Part shown: positions 57,035-64,000 of the stretch, piece by piece
How positions within the stretch are numbered: the stretch's first letter is position 1
Layout: every line of letters begins with the position of its first letter
Assembly (NCBI GenBank): GCA_021732365.1
Contig: JAKFVD010000017.1
Coordinates: 206,543 to 270,542, forward strand
Length of the DNA: 64,000 nucleotides
Direction of reading: 5' to 3'
Origin: Methylotenera sp.
GTDB taxonomy: Bacteria; Pseudomonadota; Gammaproteobacteria; Burkholderiales; Methylophilaceae
The notes under the pieces: model-generated
Told to the model about the DNA's origin: nothing
Database searches by the model: none
What the model saw: only the letters and a program-made list of their open reading frames with translations
Program-made: the position numbers and the translations under genes

Positions 57035-58912
57035 TTATAGTGAGAATACTGTTAATGCACCGCCGCCAGGAGCAGCGTTGTATTTTGTTAACTCTTTGTA
57101 ACCACCAGCAGCACCAAGTGCATCTGTGTCGTTAGTTAAACCAAGGTTCATTGCAACGCCAGCCCAACCACCGATACCTGAAAGCGTACCAACGTATTGT
57201 TTACCTTTGTTACCGTATGTGAATGCATTACCAATCACGCCAGAACCAACTTGGAATTTCCAAAGTTCTTTACCTGATTGTGCATCAACTGCTTTGAACC
57301 AACGGTCTAATGAACCGTAGAACACAATGTTTGAAGCAGTAGTTAAAGCACCACCCCAAGCAGAGAATTTCTCTTTGTTATACCAAACTTTTTTGTTAGT
57401 CATTGGATCATAAGCGCCGAAGCCACCCATTACGCCGTCAGGACCAGCAAACATAGTCAAAGTAGCACCAACCCAAGGTTGACCAGCAACATATTTAGAC
57501 TCAACTGGCTCGTATGTCATACATACGTGGTTCAATGGAGTGTAAATTAAACCAGTTTTTGGTGAGTAAGCAGCTGGTTGTTGATCTTTAGTACCCAATG
57601 CAGCTGGGCAGATGCCTTTTGCATTGTAGTCTTGGTGAGTTGAGTATTTACCATCTTTTTGTGGCACGCCTGTTTTTAAATCAACACTTGATGCCCAGTT
57701 AACGAATGGATGTACTTTTTCAGCAGCAACTAATGTACCGTTACCAGCTTGCCATGTGTAAGCAAAACCGTTACGGTCATGGTGCCAAGCGTATGTTTTA
57801 CCACCTTTGTCGAACAAGATTACTTCGTTAATACCGTCGTAGTCCCACTCATCATGTGGAGTCATTTGCATGCCCCATTTAGCAATACCAGTATCTAAAT
57901 CACGTGCAAATACCGTCATTGACCATTTGTTGTCGCCTGGACGTACATCTGGGTTCCAAACTGAAGGGTTACCTGTTCCGTAATAAACCAAGTTTGTGCG
58001 TGCATCATACGGCCACCAGCCCCATACAGAGCCACCACCATGTTGCCAACCATCTTTAACGGCTTGTGGTTTTAACCATGTACGTGTGCCTAATTCTTTT
58101 TCGCCAATTTTAATTTGGTCGTTTGGCAATGCTTTGAAAGAACCGCCTTGTTTGTTACCACCGTTTACATCAGCATAAACTGATAAAGCGCTGTAAGCTG
58201 GGTTTGCAGAGTTGAAATCTGAACCGATTAACATTTCAGCATCTGGGCCTGTTGAGTAAGCTTTCCATGCCAATGAACCGTCTTTGATGTTGTACGCAGC
58301 GATAAAGCAACGAACACCAAACTCAGCACCTGAACAACCTGTTAATACTTTGTCTTTGATTACGTGTGGAGCGTTAGTGTTTGTAGCGCCAACTTTTGGA
58401 TCATTTACCAATGTTGACCAAACTTTAGCACCAGTTTTAGCATCTAAAGCAACCATGTTGCCGTCGTTTTGTTGTAGATAGATTTTACCGTCGCCGTAGC
58501 CTAAACCACGTGAAACGTTATCGCAACATAATACAGCTTGTACTGATGGGTCTTGTTTTGGGAAATATGACCAAACGATTTTTTGATTGTCGTTTAAATC
58601 TAAAGCGTAGATATTGTTCGGGAATGCTGTGTGAACATACATCATGTTACCAACAACAACTGGTGAACCTTCGTGACCACGGTTTACACCAGTAGCGAAT
58701 GTCCATGCAGCTTTAAGGTTTTTTACGTTACCTTTGTTGATTTGTGATAATGAGCTGTACGCTTGGTTTGTGTGGTTACCACGTGGGTGAGCCCAGTTAT
58801 TTGCATTTGCTATTGCTGCTTCTTGGTCTGCAGCAGCTGATGCCATCATTGGCATTGCCAATGTAGCGCCTGCAACTAAGCCTAAAGCTAGCTTGATTGT
58901 ATTGAATTTCAT
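57035..58912 (-). CDS. xoxF: Lanthanide-dependent PQQ methanol dehydrogenase
   Basis: Oxidises methanol in the periplasm with PQQ. I start at the ATG at 58912 (GGAG upstream), giving 625 residues. A Sec signal (1-26, ending ASA) precedes an eight-bladed propeller with repeated tryptophan-dock segments such as DAKTGAKVWS. The vicinal disulfide pair is Cys129-Cys130, and metal ligands include Glu197 and Asn315. The catalytic Asp357 is followed by Tyr and Asp359 in HDEWDYDG. This second Asp replaces the Ala of calcium-type MxaF and coordinates a lanthanide, so the enzyme is XoxF. The clade cannot be fixed by eye. It is monocistronic by its own terminator. Confidence 0.96.
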   Translation of the reverse strand: MKFNTIKLALGLVAGATLAMPMMASAAADQEAAIANANNWAHPRGNHTNQAYSSLSQINKGNVKNLKAAWTFATGVNRGHEGSPVVVGNMMYVHTAFPNNIYALDLNDNQKIVWSYFPKQDPSVQAVLCCDNVSRGLGYGDGKIYLQQNDGNMVALDAKTGAKVWSTLVNDPKVGATNTNAPHVIKDKVLTGCSGAEFGVRCFIAAYNIKDGSLAWKAYSTGPDAEMLIGSDFNSANPAYSALSVYADVNGGNKQGGSFKALPNDQIKIGEKELGTRTWLKPQAVKDGWQHGGGSVWGWWPYDARTNLVYYGTGNPSVWNPDVRPGDNKWSMTVFARDLDTGIAKWGMQMTPHDEWDYDGINEVILFDKGGKTYAWHHDRNGFAYTWQAGNGTLVAAEKVHPFVNWASSVDLKTGVPQKDGKYSTHQDYNAKGICPAALGTKDQQPAAYSPKTGLIYTPLNHVCMTYEPVESKYVAGQPWVGATLTMFAGPDGVMGGFGAYDPMTNKKVWYNKEKFSAWGGALTTASNIVFYGSLDRWFKAVDAQSGKELWKFQVGSGVIGNAFTYGNKGKQYVGTLSGIGGWAGVAMNLGLTNDTDALGAAGGYKELTKYNAAPGGGALTVFSL

Positions 58913-59033
58913 CTTTATCTCCAAAGTGATATTACTAAGGGTTAATTAAAAGTAAACTCTAAGCTTATTATTTATACACAGTTATTTTAAAAACTTTGTG
59001 TAATGAATACTAAAATTAAAGCTTAATTTTCTC

Positions 59034-59084
59034 CACATTTTCATGTGAGAGATGCAATATAAAACAAGTAAATTTTAATTGCAA
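59034..59084 (-). promoter_or_regulatory. Probable xoxF promoter with palindrome at the start site
   Basis: On the - strand, TTGCAA (59079-59084), a 17-base spacer and TATATT (59056-59061) form a good sigma-70 promoter. A CACAT-TTTC-ATGTG palindrome (59034-59047) covers the predicted transcription start and could bind a regulator. This would give a leader of about 135 bases before the xoxF ATG. The 286-base xoxF/pip gap holds nothing else I can name. Confidence 0.5.
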
Positions 59085-59198
59085 CACTTTAGTTACAATT
59101 TATTAACAAATGTTCAAAATATTTTAAATAAATTAAGTATATTTTCTGTATATTTATAAAATATTCAATAAAATCAAATAGAAAGAATGGTTTAAAGA

Positions 59199-60188
59199 AT
59201 GGCTGAAGTACTTTACAATTTGTATCCTGAATTAGAACCTTTTAACAAAAACTGGCTTACTGTCGATAGCACCCACCAAATATATGTTGAGGAGTGTGGC
59301 AATCCAGACGGTATTCCCGTGATATTTTTGCATGGCGGGCCTGGCAGTGGGTGCAACCCGACGCAACGCCGTTTTTTTGACCCAAATCATTACCGAATTG
59401 TGTTGTTTGATCAGCGTGGTTGTGGGCGCAGCAAACCGCAAGGTGAGATATTAGCGAACACAACAGATGATTTAGTCAGCGATATTGAAGCAATCAGGTT
59501 GCATTTGAATATTAACAAGTGGCATGTATTTGGTGGCTCTTGGGGCAGCACGCTGGCCATTGCTTATGCAGTTAAGCATACTGCCCAGATTATCTCGCTA
59601 ACATTGCGCGGTATTTTTTTAAGCCGCCCTGCAGAATTACAATGGTTTTTGGGTGATGTACAGCATTTTTTTCCAGAAGTTTGGCATAAGCTTGTTCAAT
59701 ATTTACCGCTCAACAAACAAAACGACGTACTTAACGCTTACTCAGAGCTGATTTTTAATGATGATTTAGCCATCAGCGGCGAGGCTGCCGTGCAGTGGAA
59801 TGCGTTTGAAAATGCAATTATGCGGCTTAAGCCAGCCGCTGGCAGCCCAGATACCATCGAAGCTAAAAGCAAATCAGATGAAGATATTCGCAAAGAACAG
59901 GAAACGGAAGTGGCGCGCGCGCGCGTTCAAATACATTATATAAAGCATCAATGTTTTGTAGATGGTGAAGCGTTATTAAAGCAAGCGAGTTTGCTTGCAA
60001 ATATCCCAACGGTTATTGTGCAAGGGCGTTATGATATGGTATGCCCGCCGCAAACAGCTTGGGCACTGCATCAAATGATGCCGCATGCACAATTCACCAT
60101 GGTGGCTGATGCGGGACATTCTGCGATGGAACCTAGTGTAACAAGTGCATTAATCGCCGCAACTGAAGCATTTAAAACGCTGACTTAA
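59199..60188 (+). CDS. pip: Proline iminopeptidase
   Basis: An alpha/beta-hydrolase of 329 residues that removes N-terminal proline from peptides. HGGPGSGCNP (about 45-54) is the oxyanion region. The nucleophile Ser is in GGSWGSTLA (about 111-119). The catalytic Asp is in GRYDMVCPP (about 277-285) and the His in DAGHSAMEP (about 304-312). It is divergent from xoxF and followed by a YihY fusion gene 18 bases downstream. Confidence 0.95.
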   Translation: MAEVLYNLYPELEPFNKNWLTVDSTHQIYVEECGNPDGIPVIFLHGGPGSGCNPTQRRFFDPNHYRIVLFDQRGCGRSKPQGEILANTTDDLVSDIEAIRLHLNINKWHVFGGSWGSTLAIAYAVKHTAQIISLTLRGIFLSRPAELQWFLGDVQHFFPEVWHKLVQYLPLNKQNDVLNAYSELIFNDDLAISGEAAVQWNAFENAIMRLKPAAGSPDTIEAKSKSDEDIRKEQETEVARARVQIHYIKHQCFVDGEALLKQASLLANIPTVIVQGRYDMVCPPQTAWALHQMMPHAQFTMVADAGHSAMEPSVTSALIAATEAFKTLT

Positions 60189-60206
60189 CTAAATAAAGAG
60201 TGCAAT

Positions 60207-61532
60207 TTGGCAAAACCTTTACCGCAAGAAACGCCACCCGTAACAAAAAGTGCTGCTGATGGCAAATTATCCGCTATGCAAAACCTTGCACAGCATCCTG
60301 CCTTTTCAAAACCATTGGCGGCTTATGCGCATCATGAGTATGCAACGCCTTTGTTTGTATTGCGTGAAACTTTGGGTGGGTTTGCGCGACACAATATATT
60401 AAGCTTGTCTGCGTCATTATCGTTTTATGCACTGTTTGCCTTAATACCTTTAATTTTACTGATTTTTTTCTTGTTAAGTCATTTGGTTTTCTCGTCCGAT
60501 TTCGCCATTGTAAAACTGGCGATTCTAACGGGCAATTTAGTGCCAGAATTCAGCAATAAAATCATGACCGAAGTTTACAGCGCCACACAAACCAAAGCTG
60601 CTTGGGGCGCGCTGGGGGTGTTTGTATTGCTATGGACGATTACGCCGCTTGCGGCCAATATGCGTTCAGCTTTTTATACGATTGCTTCAATGGTAGAGGC
60701 GCCGTCTTATTTTAAGCGCAAGATGAAAGACGTTTTATCGGTGCTGGGCATTTTACTGTTATTTTTCTTATTTACTTCTGCGGGGTTTGTCATTGAACAA
60801 GTCATCCGGTTTTTAGCGAATCATCTGCCGATTTTAGAAATCAATTTAGTTGGCTCAATCAGCACCTTGTTATTAACCACTTTATTGATTGCAATATTTT
60901 ATAAAGTATTTTTCCCCATGCGAGTTGCATTTAAACACTTGTGTTTGGGTGCCAGCTTAACGGCATTATTGTGGTTATTAATGCGACCAGCATTTGGCTT
61001 ATTTTTATCACTTAACGAAAACTACGGCGCTATTTTTGGCAGCATGAAAGCCATGTTTGTATCGATTACTTGGCTTTACTTAAATTTTGCCGTATTTTTG
61101 CTGGGCTCTGAACTGATTGCAACGCTGCGCAAAAAAGATGTATTGCTGCTAAAAGGTTTATTTAACGGCGCCCCCAATAAAGCCAATTATATTGATACGC
61201 TAATGAATCGTTATGGCCTGACTTTAAAAAAAGAGGATGCGATCTTTGAGCGCGGCAATACAGAGCGCAACTTATATTATGTAGTAGAAGGCAGCATTCA
61301 ATTGATACAAAATGGCGCTGTCATACGCGAATTAAACGCAGGTGATTATTTTGGCGAAATGGCGATGCTAAGCGAAAAACCAGCGATTGCGGATGCGATT
61401 GTTTCATCAGAGCAAGCGCGCGTGATTGTGATCGATGCAGCGAACATTGACGCCATGCTGTCTGATGAACCCAGAGTCGCCATGCAATTATTAAAACGCA
61501 TGGCGGCTCGATTACAACAAAGTTTTAGTTAA
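60207..61532 (+). CDS. YihY/BrkB membrane protein fused to a cyclic-nucleotide-binding domain
   Basis: A 441-residue protein. The YihY/BrkB part (about 45-310) has six hydrophobic helices and the LSLSASLSFYALFALIPLILL signature near 66-86. The C-terminal domain (about 335-435) has a CNB fold: RGNTERNLYYVVEGSIQLI and the cassette GDYFGEMAMLSEKPAIADA (379-397). The Arg that binds the cyclic phosphate in CRP/PKA domains is Ala here (residue 393), so classic cAMP binding is doubtful. The start is TTG; the pip stop lies in the same frame upstream, which excludes longer forms. Confidence 0.88.
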   Translation: MAKPLPQETPPVTKSAADGKLSAMQNLAQHPAFSKPLAAYAHHEYATPLFVLRETLGGFARHNILSLSASLSFYALFALIPLILLIFFLLSHLVFSSDFAIVKLAILTGNLVPEFSNKIMTEVYSATQTKAAWGALGVFVLLWTITPLAANMRSAFYTIASMVEAPSYFKRKMKDVLSVLGILLLFFLFTSAGFVIEQVIRFLANHLPILEINLVGSISTLLLTTLLIAIFYKVFFPMRVAFKHLCLGASLTALLWLLMRPAFGLFLSLNENYGAIFGSMKAMFVSITWLYLNFAVFLLGSELIATLRKKDVLLLKGLFNGAPNKANYIDTLMNRYGLTLKKEDAIFERGNTERNLYYVVEGSIQLIQNGAVIRELNAGDYFGEMAMLSEKPAIADAIVSSEQARVIVIDAANIDAMLSDEPRVAMQLLKRMAARLQQSFS

Positions 61533-61557
61533 AATAAATTAGTTAACATTAATTAGC

Positions 61558-63090
61558 ATGGCAAATTCAAACTCAGCACAACCAAAACCGCAAGATATTC
61601 AGCAACTGATTGGCCTATTAAATAGTGGCCAGTTGCCGCAGGCAGAAAGCTTGGCTAAAAGTTTAATCGGTAAACATGCCAATACTTTTATTTTGCATCA
61701 TATTTTAAGTTTGGCACTAGACGGCCAGCAGAAATTTGCTGAATCGATGATGAGCTACAAAAATGCGCTAAAACTTCAGCCTAACACGCCAGACTTATGG
61801 TTTAACTTAGCGATTGCGCAAACGCATATACAACAGTTGGACGATGCTATTACCAGCTATCAGAAAGCCATTCAAATTAAACCAGACTTTTTTGAGGCGT
61901 ATGGAAATTTAGGTACGGTATTGCAGGCACAAGGCAAGCTGATTGCCGCAATTGAAACCTACCAAAAAGGCTTAAAAATTAACCCGCAAGATGCGCGCGC
62001 CTATTTTAATTTAGGCACTGCTTTGCGCGATAACGGCGCATTGAATGACGCCATTAATAGCTACCAGAAAGCAATTGCGCTATTCCCCAACTACACCGAT
62101 GCACATAATAATCTAGGCGAAACACTAAGAGATATGGGCGATATGGATGCCGCGGTAAAGAGCTACCAGGCCGCTTTAACGCTAAACCCAAGCCACTCGC
62201 AGGCAAACTACAATATGGCGGAATTTTTAGTATTAGCCAAACAATACGCGCAGGCGACACCTTATTTTGAAGCATCACAATTAGATGATTGGCAAGAGAA
62301 ATGCCTATATTGCCTATATAAAGCAGAAAATTTTGACGCTTTTAAAACACGCCGCGATGCGTTGATTACGCCTTTAGCACGCCATCAACATTGCTCACCA
62401 TTTTTAGCCACTTTGTCTACGCACTACAGCATTAACTTTGCCACGCCTGACCCCTATCAGTTTTGCATGAATGGCTTAGATTTTGTGTATCGCCAATCAA
62501 TTCCTGAATTAACAAATGGCACATTACTAGCGGAACTATTACATGATATTCAAACCGCTGATATTGCCGAGCGCAAGCAAGGCCGTTTAACCAATGGCCA
62601 GCAGTCGGCAGGCAATTTGTTTAAACGTAATGAGCGCTCGTTTCAAACACTGGCTGTTTTAATCAAACAACAGTTTTTGGCTTATAAGCAATATTTTGCA
62701 GATGCAGATTGCGCGTTAATACAAGCATTTCCAGATGAGCTGGAATTCACTAGCTCTTGGTATGTAAAAATGCAGCAAGGCGGTCATTTAAATGCGCATA
62801 TTCACGAAATTGGCTGGATTAGTGGTGCCGTGTATTTAGCCATGCCGCAAACTAACGGGCTGGAAGGCGCATTTGAGTACGGCACGCATGGTGATGATTA
62901 CCCAATTTTACCGCCTAAAAATGTGTTAAGTTTTCCGATTGCGCAAATCATGCCAAACGTTGGCGATATTGTATTATTTCCTTCTTCTCTTTTTCATCGC
63001 ACCATTCCTTTTAATAGTGCCGATAACCGCATCTGTATTGCCTTTGATTTAAAACCAAGCAATTCAATCAATCGTAAAAATAATTATTAA
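61558..63090 (+). CDS. TPR protein with C-terminal 2OG-Fe(II) oxygenase-like domain
   Basis: A 510-residue protein. About six TPR units (residues 45-245) carry the typical A-Y-x-N-L-G and Y-x-K-A-I-x-I-x-P pattern. A linker (about 246-390) follows. The C-terminal domain (about 395-500) matches the putative 2OG-Fe(II) oxygenase family: HIH (414-416) for iron, SGAVYL, GDIVLFPSSLFH with His480, and Arg491 for 2-oxoglutarate. The substrate is unknown; TPRs suggest a protein target. It follows the YihY fusion by 25 bases and is probably in the same transcript. Confidence 0.82.
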   Translation: MANSNSAQPKPQDIQQLIGLLNSGQLPQAESLAKSLIGKHANTFILHHILSLALDGQQKFAESMMSYKNALKLQPNTPDLWFNLAIAQTHIQQLDDAITSYQKAIQIKPDFFEAYGNLGTVLQAQGKLIAAIETYQKGLKINPQDARAYFNLGTALRDNGALNDAINSYQKAIALFPNYTDAHNNLGETLRDMGDMDAAVKSYQAALTLNPSHSQANYNMAEFLVLAKQYAQATPYFEASQLDDWQEKCLYCLYKAENFDAFKTRRDALITPLARHQHCSPFLATLSTHYSINFATPDPYQFCMNGLDFVYRQSIPELTNGTLLAELLHDIQTADIAERKQGRLTNGQQSAGNLFKRNERSFQTLAVLIKQQFLAYKQYFADADCALIQAFPDELEFTSSWYVKMQQGGHLNAHIHEIGWISGAVYLAMPQTNGLEGAFEYGTHGDDYPILPPKNVLSFPIAQIMPNVGDIVLFPSSLFHRTIPFNSADNRICIAFDLKPSNSINRKNNY

Positions 63091-63364
63091 TTGTCATCGT
63101 AGTATGTCAAAATAAATCACTTAGTTGACGAAGTTTGGCCTAGCAAACTTCAAATACAAAACAACAAAAACGTCTAACTATAAACATGAAACTTTGCTGC
63201 AAAAAATTAAATGATGGTAACTATTTGATTTTTAAATAGTTATTTAAATTTTATTGCTTAACGCAAGTTAGTTTTATATCCTGCCAACAACGAAAATCGT
63301 TGGCTTAAATATTGCTTAACTGTCTACAGGCAGCTAGCAATTGCACTCATTAAGGTATTTAAGA

Positions 63365-64000
63365 ATGAATAATGGACAAATGTTTGACGATTGCTCGGTA
63401 TTAATCGTTGATGACCAATCAACCAGTAGAACAATTCTTTCACATGTAGTTAAAAACATTAATCCAACGATTAAAATTATTGAAAAACACAACCCAGAAC
63501 AAGCATTAGAATGGGCAACACAACATACGGCAGATTTAGTGTTTGTGGATTATGTAATGCCAGAAATGAACGGTGGAGATTTTATTAAGTTGCTTAAAAC
63601 ACTGCCTAAATATGAATCGGTTCCAGTGGTGATGATTACGATTAAAAAAGACGCTGAAACACGTTATGAGGCATTGGATGCAGGTGTGGCTGATTTTATT
63701 AGCAAACCCGTGGACGTGCATGAGTGCACAGCGCGTACGCGTAATTTATTAACGATGCGTCAGCAACATATTTCGCTGCAAAACAAAAGTCTATTATTAG
63801 AAAGCCTAGTAAAAGCGGCAACTGTCGAAATTAGAGCGCGCGAAAAAGAAACGTTGATGCGCCTTGCTCGCGCAGGTGAGCATAAAGATTACGATACCGC
63901 GATGCATTTGCACCGCATGTCGCTTTACAGCAGAGCATTAGCCGAAGCCATTGGCTTAACTGAAGAAGAAGCAGAAGTCATTGAGCTTTCATCGCCGCTG
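63365..64000 (+). CDS. REC-HD-GYP response regulator, N-terminal part
   Basis: Open from the ATG at 63365 to the window edge (212 codons, no stop). The receiver domain (about 10-125) has the acidic pair in VLIVDDQ, the phospho-acceptor Asp in FVDYVMPEMNGG (near 59), Thr in MITIKK and Lys in ISKPVD. After a coiled linker (about 125-175) an HD-GYP-type domain begins with LHRMSLYSRALAEAIGL. Such RpfG-like proteins degrade c-di-GMP. The 274-base gap before it shows no gene. Confidence 0.88.
   Translation, partial: MNNGQMFDDCSVLIVDDQSTSRTILSHVVKNINPTIKIIEKHNPEQALEWATQHTADLVFVDYVMPEMNGGDFIKLLKTLPKYESVPVVMITIKKDAETRYEALDAGVADFISKPVDVHECTARTRNLLTMRQQHISLQNKSLLLESLVKAATVEIRAREKETLMRLARAGEHKDYDTAMHLHRMSLYSRALAEAIGLTEEEAEVIELSSPL

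Overview
The window is a stretch of core chromosome from a moderately AT-rich betaproteobacterial methylotroph, most likely Methylophilaceae (Methylotenera/Methylophilus type). The main reasons are a lanthanide-type methanol dehydrogenase (XoxF) with an MxaJ/XoxJ-like partner and two c-type cytochromes, an NAD-dependent molybdenum formate dehydrogenase (fds) beside molybdenum-cofactor genes, and betaproteobacterial neighbourhoods such as argB/5'-nucleotidase/slmA, DUF3579 and an NDUFA9-like reductase. Gene density is high. I see no tRNA, rRNA, CRISPR array, prophage or transposase gene.

Layout. (1) 1-3040, + strand: the end of argA, then argB, a HAD nucleotidase, slmA and one lone accessory gene, followed by a large palindromic non-coding element (about 3057-3283). 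(2) 3296-26562, - strand: cca, an NDUFA9-like reductase, slt and a tiny membrane protein, then a complete division/cell-wall (dcw) cluster. Read in transcription order it is mraZ-rsmH-ftsL-ftsI-murE-murF-mraY-murD-ftsW-murG-murC-murB-ddl-ftsQ-ftsA-ftsZ-lpxC, with many 4-base stop/start overlaps. In front of mraZ are four GTGGNN-type repeats at exact 10-bp spacing, a likely MraZ operator. (3) 26714-31140: RNase P RNA, a membrane protein, pyrC, rsmI, yraN, a DolP-like BON lipoprotein and a DUF3579 gene. (4) 31142-37402: a TlpA-like thioredoxin, a large protein with a PilZ-like C-terminus, trxA, rho, rpmE and a GT39-type membrane glycosyltransferase. (5) 37440-47272: fdsGBA-fdhD-fdsD on the - strand, divergent from moaA-mobA-mobB-moeA on the + strand. 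An enzyme that needs Mo-bis-MGD therefore sits beside genes that make its cofactor. (6) 47405-52942: tonB, an orphan sensor kinase, a bcp-type peroxiredoxin, a PhoH-family ATPase and lplT. (7) 53020-58912, - strand: xoxF, xoxJ, two paralogous cytochromes c each followed by the same kind of hairpin, and a type II NADH dehydrogenase. (8) 59199-64000, + strand: an iminopeptidase, a YihY/cyclic-nucleotide-domain fusion, a TPR/2OG-oxygenase protein and the start of a REC-HD-GYP response regulator cut by the window end.

How it fits together. Methanol is oxidised in the periplasm by XoxF, and electrons pass to the cytochrome(s) c. Formate, the later C1 oxidation product, is oxidised in the cytoplasm by FdsGBAD to make NADH, which NDH-2 can feed to quinone. 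The most interesting parts are the duplicated cytochrome/hairpin module with one soluble and one predicted lipoprotein copy, the predicted xoxF promoter with a palindrome at its start site and a long leader, the YihY fusion with a degenerate cyclic-nucleotide pocket, and several small dispersed palindromic repeats. Functions rest on motif recognition by eye; no database search or structure prediction was run.
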